From: Brevibacillus laterosporus DSM 25
GTDB taxonomy: Bacteria; Bacillota; Bacilli; Brevibacillales; Brevibacillaceae
Reading direction: 5' to 3'
NCBI RefSeq assembly: GCF_002706795.1
Contig: NZ_CP017705.1
Span: 4,315,501 to 4,379,500, forward strand
DNA: 64,000 bases
Position 1 is the stretch's first letter; each line of letters opens with the position of its first letter. A model generated the notes under the pieces. The model made no database searches, was not told where the DNA came from, and saw only the letters and a program-made list of their open reading frames with translations. The position numbers and the translations under genes were made by a program. This document shows positions 35,666 through 47,812 of the stretch, one piece after another.

Positions 35666-37070
35666 AGAGCGTAAGACGCTATTAACCTATTGGACAACTC
35701 GTTATGTACTCACTATATGTGTTGGCCTTATCGTCATTGGCCTCTTATCTAGTATGTGGATACGCTACAATGAAACGCAAAAACGGCTTGACGTCATGAA
35801 ATACCTGGCAATAGACATTTCTGAGCAAATTGTTACAGCGGACGGGAAAGTATCGATACCCTCTTTTTTGCCACGAATATTAGATAATCGTCAACGCTTC
35901 ATGAAAGGATTTAAGCCCATGGTGCTCATCTTAGATGAACAGAAGCGTGTCATCCTTCACACATCCACAACCGCACCAAGTCCTTTTATTGACGATATAC
36001 TCCCACGACTCTCACCTGATTGGGAGAAAAGTCAATCTGTGCAAGAAATGCAGATGCGTTCGGGAGAAAAAGTATTCTTTCTTACCCAGAAGATAGAGAG
36101 CGGGGACAAAACGCTGGGCTGGATACTTCTCTTTTCCCCGAAAAAAGAAATGGATCATAGTGAAGAAGCGATGCAACAATTATTTATTATGTTAACAGGT
36201 CTTGGAGTGCTAGGGTGGATTGTTATTTATTATTTGACTAAAAAATTATCGGAACCTGTGAAGGATGTTGCAGATGCAGCAAAAGAGATTGTGACGGGAC
36301 ACTATGATATTAATCTGAAAAAGGATATCAAAGAAAAGGAAATCTACGAACTTATTCAGTCATTCAAAGATATGGCGGATCGGCTTCGGCAGTTAGAAAT
36401 GATGCGAACGGAACTGCTTGCGGGAGTTACTCATGAGCTAAAAACGCCAGTCACATCCATTAGTGGATTACTACAAGCAGTCAAGGATGAAGTAGTCACA
36501 GGTGAAGTAGCCAAAGAATTTCTGGAGGTTTGTTCAAAAGAGATTTTTCGTTTGCAAAAAATGGTGGAGGATTTATTAGATTTCAATTCTTTTTCGGTTG
36601 GAGGTATCAATGTTACGAAACAACCACAGAATTTGAATCATCTCGTGCAAGAGATCACGCATCAGTGGTTGATAGGACAAGAAGGAAATTCACTTTCGCT
36701 TCAAACGTATACTCCTGAACAAGAGATTTGGATTGACACGGACCCACTACGAATTCAGCAAATTTTATACAACCTATTAAATAACGCAAAACAAGCGACG
36801 GGACCAAGTGGAATCATTCAAGTCACTCTATTACACCAAGAAGAAGATTTTCATATTAATGTACAAGATAACGGCATTGGTATACCAGAAACAGAGAAGG
36901 CAGATATTTTCGAACGATTTTATCGCGGGGAAGAGAAAAAACATAAGGTAAGGGGACTCGGACTAGGATTACCTTTTAGCAAAATGCTGGCAAGGGCACT
37001 TGGTGGCGATCTCCGGTTGACTGAGAGTGTTAGAAAGAAGACTGTTTTTACACTATCACTAAAAAAATGA
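35655..37070 (+). CDS. Sensor histidine kinase
   Basis: 471 residues from ATG 35655, which lies inside the end of the response-regulator relic. Two membrane helices (about 14-34 and 179-199) flank an extracellular sensor of about 145 residues. A HAMP linker follows, then HisKA with His260 in AGVTHELKTPVTSISG, and a HATPase domain with NLLNNAKQATG (N box), DNGIGIPETEK (G1) and GLGLGLPFSKMLARALGG (G2). All catalytic features are present, although the partner regulator is broken. A strong terminator follows. It may now signal to a regulator elsewhere. Confidence 0.9.
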   Translation: MKNKERKTLLTYWTTRYVLTICVGLIVIGLLSSMWIRYNETQKRLDVMKYLAIDISEQIVTADGKVSIPSFLPRILDNRQRFMKGFKPMVLILDEQKRVILHTSTTAPSPFIDDILPRLSPDWEKSQSVQEMQMRSGEKVFFLTQKIESGDKTLGWILLFSPKKEMDHSEEAMQQLFIMLTGLGVLGWIVIYYLTKKLSEPVKDVADAAKEIVTGHYDINLKKDIKEKEIYELIQSFKDMADRLRQLEMMRTELLAGVTHELKTPVTSISGLLQAVKDEVVTGEVAKEFLEVCSKEIFRLQKMVEDLLDFNSFSVGGINVTKQPQNLNHLVQEITHQWLIGQEGNSLSLQTYTPEQEIWIDTDPLRIQQILYNLLNNAKQATGPSGIIQVTLLHQEEDFHINVQDNGIGIPETEKADIFERFYRGEEKKHKVRGLGLGLPFSKMLARALGGDLRLTESVRKKTVFTLSLKK

Positions 37071-37113
37071 GTGGAAATAAAAACGTATCCACGGCTATAT
37101 GATTGCATTCAGC

Positions 37114-37167
37114 AGAAATGTCCACTAAATCCTGATAAACAGGTAGTAGTGGACATTTCTTTTTTAG
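37114..37167 (+). terminator. Intrinsic terminator after the kinase gene
   Basis: AGAAATGTCCACTA pairs with TAGTGGACATTTCT, followed by six T. Confidence 0.88.
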
Positions 37168-37334
37168 AAGAACGGTTCTTTTCATAGAAGCAGAGGTTTT
37201 CTTAGGATGTTACCACTCCTAAGATGACCCAATAAAATAGTAAAAGAATAAACCCGTTTGAACTGATTACATAGAAAACAAAGTGGAAATTAGCCCAAGG
37301 TAAAGAGATTATCTACTTGACTACTAACGTTTCG

Positions 37335-39236
37335 TTAGCTCTCATTTAATAGCCTCGTCATCTTGTCCATAAAATCATCATAATCCTTGGCTTTAATTAG
37401 CTCATTGACGTTTTTCCATTCCGATAGAATGTTGATAACGCCTTCGAAAAAGGGACTGAATAATTCGCGCTGCTGTTTATTAATTGAAATCATCACAATG
37501 GCTTGCACTTTCTCTTTTCCCCAACTTACCGGGCGGTCTAGAATGATAATGCATATGCCTGTCTTTGCAGCATCCATATGCATGGAATGAGGAACAGCTA
37601 CGTTGTTATTAAAGGCAGTGGAGGACATTCGTTCTCTCTCAAGCACAGACTTTCCATAGTCTTGGGACACATAGCCTTTCTCATAAAGCAGTTTTGACAT
37701 GAATGCGATATAGGCTTCATCGCTGTCGAGATACACATTCTTCATAAATAATTCTTCGTCAAAATATAAATCCAGATATTGTTTTACTTTGCGTATTTTT
37801 TTTTGCTTATTTAGTTTGTTTATTTGACTTTGAATGTATTCATAATCCTCTTCTGTCAGGTAAGGATGAACAAATACAGACGGAATTTGTTCCTTCTGTA
37901 AAGGCAGTGTGCTAATGATTAAGTCTATTTCCTCGAGTAAAGAAAGCTCACTTGAATCAGATGAAACTTTAATTATCTCTAAAGAATCATGAAATTTCTT
38001 TTCTAGCTTTTGGATGAGCTGTACTTGCATATCATAGTAACTCGGGCAAATAACTGCACATAAAATCTTCTTTTCTAAGTTTACCTTTCGTTCAAAGTAA
38101 GAACCGATATGAAAGGCAATGTAAGAAATTTCATCCTCATTAATATGAATGCTCTCCATCAATTGAATTTGATTCGATATAAAGACAGCCAGTTCATAAA
38201 TGAGTGGATAGGAATGCTTTAATTTATGCGTTAGAGGATTTTTAGCCATTTGCTCATTCTTTGCCCGAAAAATTAAATTACGTATATGAAGCGTAAAATT
38301 GACAAAAAATTCATCATCAAAGATTTCAATAAAGTAGCGTTCATGCACTTTCTCTAACAATTTCTTAGAGAGGTTCACATAATGCTCATCGACGTAATGA
38401 TTTAAAGAGCTAGGCGTTAATGATTGATAATTAAGCAATGTCGTTTTACTTGATAAAAGCAAAATAAAATTATAGCGTTCCGATTCATTAAAGCGGATAC
38501 TATATTTTGTCTCCAGAAAGTCAGCGATTTTATTGGCTGCTTTTGTTTCAAGATTGCTTTTTAATTTGTGGAGATCAGTTGTTTGAAGAACTGAGTTGTT
38601 ATTTTTTATTCGGTCCACGGTAATAACAAGGTGGAGGAGAATATTATTCATAATGTAATCGTTTACATACAAATTATGTTCTCCAAGGGTGGAAACGATT
38701 TCATTTTTTAGTAAAGAAACATCATAATCTGGAAAAGAATCTTGAACAGCTTTTAAGCTTAAAAATTCATTGGAAGTTTCTTGTGAGATAATAAAACTCA
38801 TTAATCTTCGCTTATTTCTCTCTTCGCCTGTTAAAATGAGAATGTCTTTCTTATGGCGGATTTTTAATTGATAAGGCTTAATAATTTTATTTGCATGAAC
38901 GATGTCATTTTCAATTGAAGAAACACTTAAAAAAAGTCTTTCACCAAGATCAAAGATATTTAGTCCTTCCGAGTGTAGAATTAATTCTTTCAATATGACT
39001 TTCATACGGTCCATAGGGGAAGTGTGATTATCCTCTGTTTTTACTGTATTTCTGCTTACTAGCTGATACCCTTGCGGAGAGGAAGCGATAATGATTTGAT
39101 CTTGGTTAATTTCGTTAGCATATTTTCTAATGGTTCTTGTGGACACTTTAAAATAATTTGCCAAGCTTGTGGCTGTGCACCAATCATTTTTAGATGCTAG
39201 GTATTGAATGAAGGCTTCTTTACGATCATTTTTCAT
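37335..39236 (-). CDS. licR: LicR-type PRD transcriptional activator with EIIB- and EIIA-like domains
   Basis: 633 residues. Order: N-terminal HTH (WCTATSLANYFKVSTRTIRK, 19-38), a second HTH region, two PTS-regulation domains with His residues (LHLVITVDRIK, IAFHIGSYFER), an EIIB-like domain with Cys in CAVICPSYYDMQ, and a type-2 EIIA domain with NNVAVPHSMHMDAAK. Such proteins activate a divergent beta-glucoside PTS operon when dephosphorylated by transported sugar. ATG 39236 has AAGGAGCT upstream. It is divergent from the PTS operon, with palindromic repeats between. All phosphorylation sites appear intact. Confidence 0.9.
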   Translation of the reverse strand: MKNDRKEAFIQYLASKNDWCTATSLANYFKVSTRTIRKYANEINQDQIIIASSPQGYQLVSRNTVKTEDNHTSPMDRMKVILKELILHSEGLNIFDLGERLFLSVSSIENDIVHANKIIKPYQLKIRHKKDILILTGEERNKRRLMSFIISQETSNEFLSLKAVQDSFPDYDVSLLKNEIVSTLGEHNLYVNDYIMNNILLHLVITVDRIKNNNSVLQTTDLHKLKSNLETKAANKIADFLETKYSIRFNESERYNFILLLSSKTTLLNYQSLTPSSLNHYVDEHYVNLSKKLLEKVHERYFIEIFDDEFFVNFTLHIRNLIFRAKNEQMAKNPLTHKLKHSYPLIYELAVFISNQIQLMESIHINEDEISYIAFHIGSYFERKVNLEKKILCAVICPSYYDMQVQLIQKLEKKFHDSLEIIKVSSDSSELSLLEEIDLIISTLPLQKEQIPSVFVHPYLTEEDYEYIQSQINKLNKQKKIRKVKQYLDLYFDEELFMKNVYLDSDEAYIAFMSKLLYEKGYVSQDYGKSVLERERMSSTAFNNNVAVPHSMHMDAAKTGICIIILDRPVSWGKEKVQAIVMISINKQQRELFSPFFEGVINILSEWKNVNELIKAKDYDDFMDKMTRLLNES

Positions 39237-39316
39237 AACAGAGCTCCTTATATGAAAGATATAGGGTTCCTCATTTTTATTATAAAAAAAGAATAATATG
39301 CATTCGACTAAAAAAA

Positions 39317-39334
39317 GTTCCTACAGATAGGAAC
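39317..39334. promoter_or_regulatory. Palindrome GTTCCTA-n4-TAGGAAC, copy 1
   Basis: GTTCCTACAGATAGGAAC is a perfect 7+7 inverted repeat, extended by A7 and T7 flanks into a longer stem. It lies between the divergent licR-type and yczE-like genes. The same element recurs at 40092 before EIIB. It may be a regulator operator; copy 1 could also act as a bidirectional terminator. Confidence 0.6.
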
Positions 39335-39346
39335 TTTTTTTAGTTG

Positions 39347-39361
39347 GTTCCTTCATAGGAA
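39347..39361. promoter_or_regulatory. Degenerate copy of the GTTCCT palindrome
   Basis: GTTCCTTCATAGGAA keeps the TTCCT/AGGAA half-sites with four bases between them, 13 bp after copy 1. Confidence 0.4.
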
Positions 39362-39405
39362 AGATGAAATACTTTCATACAAATGAACGTTCAAATGAGG
39401 GAACT

Positions 39406-40023
39406 ATGAAAATGAGTAAAAAAGTAATGAATTATACACTTGTTGTCATTAGCACAGTTGTGACAGCTTTCGGGATTTCACTGGTTTTGCTGGCGGAATT
39501 AGGAGTAGATCCCATTAGTACGTTCTTATTGGGTGGACTACATTTTATTCCGATTCGGTTTGGAACAGCAAGTCAGATCTTTAGTCTGACCTTTTTAGTC
39601 ATCAATTATTTTCTAAATCGCAAGTTTTTTGGTGTGGGTAGTCTTATTTTCAGTATTGGATGTGGTTATTGCATTAACTTGTTTCTCGCAATGGACGCGA
39701 AGGCTACATTATCTCTGCAATCGATACCCAGTATATGTATTGCACTGATTGGCATCTTGATTTATGGGTGTGGAACAGGTCTTTTTTTATTTACAAAAAC
39801 AGGAATGGGACCGTTAGAAGGCCTTATGTTCTTTTTCTCCACGCGATTAAACGTGACCATAAAGGTAACAAGAATGACCATCGATGGGATTTTAGTCGTT
39901 ACGGGAATTTTATTAGGTGGTTTATACGGTATCGGAACCATTCTTTGTATCTTTTTAGTTGGGCCTGTTATTGAACTTTCATTAAAGGTTTTCACATCGT
40001 TATCAAAAAAAGTTAGAAATTGA
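39406..40023 (+). CDS. YczE/YitT-like integral membrane protein
   Basis: 205 residues from ATG 39406, with GAGGGA upstream; the longer frame from 39364 has no site. Five to six hydrophobic helices, with ELGVDPISTFLLGG near residue 30 and TGMGPLEGLMFFFS near 130, a paired GxxP pattern typical of the YczE group. Two such internal repeats suggest a duplicated fold. It is the first gene of the PTS island and is probably co-regulated with it, but transport of a sugar by this family is not established. Confidence 0.75.
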   Translation: MKMSKKVMNYTLVVISTVVTAFGISLVLLAELGVDPISTFLLGGLHFIPIRFGTASQIFSLTFLVINYFLNRKFFGVGSLIFSIGCGYCINLFLAMDAKATLSLQSIPSICIALIGILIYGCGTGLFLFTKTGMGPLEGLMFFFSTRLNVTIKVTRMTIDGILVVTGILLGGLYGIGTILCIFLVGPVIELSLKVFTSLSKKVRN

Positions 40024-40091
40024 TTTTTGTAGAAAGGATAGTATATTTGCTTTTTTAAACGATAGAGAATAGGAACATGAGGTCAATTATC

Positions 40092-40109
40092 GTTCCTATG
40101 GATAGGAAC
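40092..40109. promoter_or_regulatory. Palindrome GTTCCTA-n4-TAGGAAC, copy 2
   Basis: GTTCCTATGGATAGGAAC differs from copy 1 at only two loop bases, and both are followed by CTTTTnTTnGTTGGTT-like text. It lies 84 bp before the EIIB start, where an activator operator would be expected. Confidence 0.6.
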
Positions 40110-40192
40110 TTTTATTGTTGGTTTTAAAATTCGACCAATGCAATACTAAGCATGTAAGCGAAACCAAAAAAATGATTCAGGGGGAATTTCAA

Positions 40193-40507
40193 ATGACCAG
40201 AGTATTGTTAATCTGTGGAGCAGGTGCTTCTAGTGGCTTTATGGCAAACGCTATTCGTAAAGCAGGCAAAAAAAGAGGAATGGAAATGTCTGTACAAGCT
40301 CGAAGCGAGTCACAATTATCAGAGTATCTAAACGAAATCGATGTTTTGTTAATTGGCCCTCATTTGAAATATATGGAAGATGAAGTGAAACAAAAAGTAA
40401 GAGACTATCAGATTAAAGTATCTGTAATTCCGCAAATCATTTATGGCACATTAGATGGCAATAAAGCGTGCGACCTTATTACTAACCTACTTGAATCGGG
40501 TGAATAA
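40193..40507 (+). CDS. licB: PTS EIIB component, Lac family (cellobiose/beta-glucoside type)
   Basis: 104 residues from ATG 40193, following AGGGGGAA. The phosphocysteine is Cys8 in MTRVLLICGAGASSGF, the standard P-loop of Lac-type EIIB. It accepts phosphate from EIIA and hands it to the sugar entering through EIIC. It is followed after one base by the EIIC gene. Length and motif match LicB/CelA. Confidence 0.92.
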   Translation: MTRVLLICGAGASSGFMANAIRKAGKKRGMEMSVQARSESQLSEYLNEIDVLLIGPHLKYMEDEVKQKVRDYQIKVSVIPQIIYGTLDGNKACDLITNLLESGE

Positions 40508-40508
40508 C

Positions 40509-41759
40509 ATGATGGAGAAAATAATGACTTTTATGAACGAATCGTTTAGTCCAAGGGTTAATAAAATCACGAAAAACCCGTGGGTATCATCGATCCAGGA
40601 TGCGGTTATGACCATTCTGCCGCTAATCCTTGTCGGTTCGCTAATTACGATTGTCAGTCTATTAAATAGTGTATTTTCGTGGCTCCCTGATTTTTCTTTA
40701 ATTAATACATTTACATTCGGTCTGCTAGGCTTATTCGTCTCCTTCTTAATCCCATATTTCATTATGGAGAAAAAGAAACTCGATAATAAAAAGCTAATAG
40801 CAGGCGCAACAGGACTGGCTCTTTATCTGTTCTTATTGTCGCCAGTCATCTTAGAGAACGGACAAATTCAGTTCATGCTAGATCGATTTGGAGCAACTGG
40901 TATGTTCCTGTCATTGATTGTCGGCTTGTTTGTTGGATTTGTACTTGTTCAATTCTCCAAATTCTCGTTTTTCTCGGAGGATTCATCCATTCCGGATTTT
41001 ATCATTGTTTGGTTTGACACACTCATACCGATCACGCTGATTATGCTGACGGGATGGCTGATTGGTGTTCAAGCAAAAATTGATTTCTTTGGAGTAATCC
41101 TAGCTATCTTTAAACCATTATCAAGTATTGTTCAAAGCTATCCTGGTTTTGTTTTATCTGTCTTCATTCCAGCGTTCCTGTACACTTTTGGTATTAGCGG
41201 CTGGGTAATGATGCCGGTTATTTATCCCGTCTATTTATCAGGTCTTGCAGAAAATGCACAAGTAGTAGCATCTGGAGGAACTCCATCCAATATTGCAGTT
41301 ATGGAAACGCTTTATGCCTTTACAAGCATGGGTGGAATCGGAACGACTTTGCCTCTCGTTATCATGATGTTCTTCCTAGGAAAGTCGATGCGAATGAAAG
41401 CTATTGGACAGGCAACGATCGTTCCATCTATCTTTAACATCAATGAACCATTAATGTTTGGGGCGCCAATTGTCTTTAACCCATTTTTGATGATACCGAT
41501 GTGGATCACTGCAATTGTTATTCCGAGTATTACGTACTGGGTGCTGCATGTTGGCTGGGTAAGTATCCCGGCGAAGACATTCATGCTTTGGTATGTGCCA
41601 ATGCCGATTTCATCATATTTGGCAACTCAAGATTGGAGAGCTATTGTTTTAGCAATGATATTATTCGTCGTAGCATTTATCATCTTCTTCCCTTTCTTTA
41701 AAGCCTACGATATTCAAGAGAGGAAGAAAGAATTAGAAGTAAGTGAACCTGAAATGTAA
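40509..41759 (+). CDS. licC: PTS EIIC component, Lac family
   Basis: 416 residues from ATG 40509 (or ATG 40512). A membrane channel of about ten helices that binds and moves the disaccharide. It starts FMNESFSPRVNKITKNPWVS, and the substrate-binding loop NINEPLMFGAPIVFNPFLMI in the C-terminal third is the LicC/CelB hallmark. The upstream EIIB stop is one base away, so translation is coupled. Confidence 0.93.
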   Translation: MMEKIMTFMNESFSPRVNKITKNPWVSSIQDAVMTILPLILVGSLITIVSLLNSVFSWLPDFSLINTFTFGLLGLFVSFLIPYFIMEKKKLDNKKLIAGATGLALYLFLLSPVILENGQIQFMLDRFGATGMFLSLIVGLFVGFVLVQFSKFSFFSEDSSIPDFIIVWFDTLIPITLIMLTGWLIGVQAKIDFFGVILAIFKPLSSIVQSYPGFVLSVFIPAFLYTFGISGWVMMPVIYPVYLSGLAENAQVVASGGTPSNIAVMETLYAFTSMGGIGTTLPLVIMMFFLGKSMRMKAIGQATIVPSIFNINEPLMFGAPIVFNPFLMIPMWITAIVIPSITYWVLHVGWVSIPAKTFMLWYVPMPISSYLATQDWRAIVLAMILFVVAFIIFFPFFKAYDIQERKKELEVSEPEM

Positions 41760-41801
41760 TTCGGTATAGCATTCCAAAACAACAGTAAAGGAGATTGTAC
41801 C

Positions 41802-43594
<1,793 letters not shown>

Positions 43595-43640
43595 CGGAAT
43601 ATTCAAGCTAAAAAACCTGGTACATCAGCAAAATGAATGA

Positions 43641-45104
<1,464 letters not shown>

Positions 45105-45138
45105 AAAAGAATCTTACCAAACAGTAGGGGAACCCCTC

Positions 45139-45180
45139 AACACCATGTAGGAAATATAGTTTTCCTACATGGTGTTTCAA
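45139..45180. terminator. Intrinsic terminator between the PTS operon and the deacetylase
   Basis: AACACCATGTAGGAAA pairs with TTTCCTACATGGTGTT. Flanking A/T runs suit convergent genes, so it may serve both strands. Confidence 0.85.
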
Positions 45181-45191
45181 ATTTTCCTCAT

Positions 45192-46025
45192 TTATCCAGC
45201 AGGAAGATCCAGTAACTCGGGGATCGTAACTAGCTTAACGCCGTCGTTTCTAAGTTTCTTAATGATTTCGGGTAGTGCATGAACAGTGCCCGATAAATCT
45301 TCTCCGATTCCTCCCCCCGCGTGCTGTAGGACAATAGAACCCGGATGTACATGTGCTAAAATATTAGTTTTGACCTGCTCTGTGCTTAATCCCTTCCAAT
45401 CTAATGAATCGACATCCCAATTTATGATTTTTTTATGTTGGCTTGCCAACCATAGAATTTGGTCCTCGTTTATATTTCCATAAGGAGCTCTGATGAACGA
45501 TGGCTTATATCCTGTAAAAGAAGAAATCAATTCATCTGTTCTGATGACTTGATCCCGGAAATCTGCGTCGCTTAATGTAGGGAAATTCGGATGGTTGTAT
45601 GAATGGTTTCCTAAGATATGACCTTCCTTGACCATTCTTTTTACGATTTCGGGATGGGCTTCGATTCGATTCCCCACCACGAAAAATGTCGCTCTCACTC
45701 CTTCTTGTTTCAATATATCGAGGATCTGAGGGGTAAAACAGTCATCTGGTGCGTCGTCGAAGGTTAAAGCGACCTCGCGTTTCGAGGCTGATCCTCTCAG
45801 CAAAAAGGTGCTTTTGTACTTTTCACGTAAATCCGCTAATGTTAATGGATGGGGATTACGTGTTTCCCCTTCACTACCATCCGTTAAATTTGGTGTACGG
45901 GAGGATTGTATAGCGCTATTGTTAATTCCTTCCGACTTCGGAGGTAATGTGTTGTTTTTAGATTGAGTACAGCCAGAGAAAATCATTAATACCAATAAAG
46001 GAATGATCCAAATTACTTTCATCAC
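45192..46025 (-). CDS. Polysaccharide deacetylase lipoprotein
   Basis: 277 residues with a lipoprotein signal (ends IFSGC). NodB-type carbohydrate esterase 4 domain: motif 1 TFDDAPDDCF (Asp-Asp), motif 2 HSYNHPNF with both metal His residues, motif 3 RAPYGN and motif 5 VLQHAGGG. It removes acetyl groups from peptidoglycan or another surface glycan. Start is ATG 46025 or the adjacent ATG 46022. It is convergent with the PTS operon. Its exact target (PdaA-like cortex role or wall) cannot be set from sequence. Confidence 0.85.
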   Translation of the reverse strand: MMKVIWIIPLLVLMIFSGCTQSKNNTLPPKSEGINNSAIQSSRTPNLTDGSEGETRNPHPLTLADLREKYKSTFLLRGSASKREVALTFDDAPDDCFTPQILDILKQEGVRATFFVVGNRIEAHPEIVKRMVKEGHILGNHSYNHPNFPTLSDADFRDQVIRTDELISSFTGYKPSFIRAPYGNINEDQILWLASQHKKIINWDVDSLDWKGLSTEQVKTNILAHVHPGSIVLQHAGGGIGEDLSGTVHALPEIIKKLRNDGVKLVTIPELLDLPAG

Positions 46026-46084
46026 GTAATGACTCCTTGTTGAGCTTATTTACCATCTACATGTAGTCTTCCCGTTTTGGAAGC

Positions 46085-46686
46085 CTATTTAACTATACCT
46101 ATATTCTTTATTTCTACATGTGAAGTGAAACGAATGGAGGATTTTGCAAAGATATCTGTCCAAGATTTATTTTTCATTTGTTATAGTGATAAGCTCTGAC
46201 GTAAAGACCAAGACCTATCGGATCTACTTGATGTCGCTGTAGCTTTTTAATTAGTGTTGCCATCTTTTTATTACTTTCGTTCTCAATCATTGTGTCAATC
46301 TTCCTTTTGTTTTCTTCTTTCTCTAGTTCCATATGGAATGTACGTTCAGTTATATTCCCAACTACTTTTATCTCAATATCAAACTGCGGCACCCCAAATT
46401 GATAATTTGTAGTTATATTACGTTTTTTAGGTTTAATTAATACGGAGATGTTTTTTTATTTCTATTGTTGTCTTCTAACATTCTCACTGGAATAGTAAAA
46501 GCATATGATGCTTTTTGATACTTTTTGCCTCTCGACTGAAGATAGGACTTATCTCAAACACCATTAAATGATTATCTTCATCTAAATCAAGCTCAAGGTA
46601 GCATTTTCTAGATCAATCCTGTCAGTACAACCTGTTAAAACAACAATAAGAATTACAATGAAAAAATTATAGAGTATTTGTCTCAT
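46085..46686 (-). pseudogene. Broken GerC-type spore germination lipoprotein
   Basis: The frame starts at ATG 46686, overlapping the gerB stop (ATGA), and encodes a lipoprotein signal ending VVLTGC followed by TDRIDLENA, then a stop. A shifted frame continues LDLDEDNHLMVFEISPIFSR, the usual GerC text. A third piece reads QVDPIGLGLYVRAYHYNK, and after another slip the C-terminus is recognisable as SWTDIFAKSSIRFTSHVEIK up to TAG at 46085. About half the usual 370 residues are missing. The C subunit of this receptor is therefore not functional. Confidence 0.75.
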
Positions 46687-47786
46687 GAAGTTGGTTTTCT
46701 TCTCGTAAAAAAATGGTGGAGTATGATATAAAATCCAAGCAGTACTGGAAACACATAACTAATGATAAGTCCAGCGTCACCCCATACTTTGGCTAACAGG
46801 GATACTTGCATATAGGAGGGTTGGAAAAAAATAGCTGCAAACAACAATAGGAAAAGAACGATGAGAAGGTGTTTTTTGTGATTCCCTCTTTTTAATATGG
46901 CTTGGCTACCTAAGATCGTGACATAGATGTACGGCAACCAGGTGGTTGAGAGAACATACATATAAAAGGATAAGTAAATAATCTCAAACCTTTCTAGAAA
47001 GGGGAATTCTACCTCCTTTAATAAAGTTAAAGTAGGCCACTGATACTGGTTAATTTCGTTAGGACTGAAAAAAAGATAACTAATCAGGGTTATTAGTAAA
47101 AACATAACTACCGACATCAGGTTTGCAAGTATAATGCCTTTTGTTGCTTGTTTTTTACATTTTAAATAAGGATAAAAAAAGAATGCCATCTCAAATCCTA
47201 AAAAAGATATGATTGTATTTTTTACGGCAGAAAACACAGGCCACCATCCCTCTTTTAATACTGGTAAAAGATGCAACACATTTGCTTCTTTCAAAGGAAC
47301 TAAAAGTAGGATCGGCATCCAGATGGCAAGATAGAAAGTAATTTCCGAATATCTCCCTAATGCCTTTATGCTGTTACTACCAATAATATAAGCAGGAATG
47401 AGGTACCCAGCCAAAATTAAGTAATTAGGAGTTTCAACTAGAATCCAGACATTAATAACAAAAAGGGTTGTAAAAATAACCGTAAAAGTAGCTAATGCAC
47501 CATATAAACACACAAGGACGTTTCCAAGAGTACCAAGATAAGGTCCCAAATAGATAGGAAGTAATTCATATAAGGTTTTATCAGGATGTTTTTTCATGAT
47601 ACTCGTAATCAGTATGCTTGCAAGAACTGAGCATACCCCACCAAACAAAATGGAGATCCACCCATCTGTTCCCGCAATCTCTGTCAATTCACGTGGGAGA
47701 GTAAGAATACCAATACCTACTTGTGTCCCATGAATGATAAATATGTATTGCATAAGGGAAATGTTTGTTATTGGGTACGCTCTCAT
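46683..47786 (-). CDS. GerA-family germinant receptor, B subunit (GerB, APC-like permease)
   Basis: 367 residues with about ten membrane helices, the usual length of GerB. It begins with a short hydrophilic stretch, then FIIHGTQVGIGILTLPRELT, the conserved GerB start related to amino-acid permeases. It lies in the spore inner membrane and binds the small-molecule germinant. AAGGAGT precedes the ATG. It is the second gene of the A-B-C operon; the A gene ends 26 bp upstream. No defect is seen in this subunit. Confidence 0.9.
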   Translation of the reverse strand: MRAYPITNISLMQYIFIIHGTQVGIGILTLPRELTEIAGTDGWISILFGGVCSVLASILITSIMKKHPDKTLYELLPIYLGPYLGTLGNVLVCLYGALATFTVIFTTLFVINVWILVETPNYLILAGYLIPAYIIGSNSIKALGRYSEITFYLAIWMPILLLVPLKEANVLHLLPVLKEGWWPVFSAVKNTIISFLGFEMAFFFYPYLKCKKQATKGIILANLMSVVMFLLITLISYLFFSPNEINQYQWPTLTLLKEVEFPFLERFEIIYLSFYMYVLSTTWLPYIYVTILGSQAILKRGNHKKHLLIVLFLLLFAAIFFQPSYMQVSLLAKVWGDAGLIISYVFPVLLGFYIILHHFFTRRKPTS

Positions 47787-47812
47787 AACTACTCCTTATG
47801 GGATATATGCCA

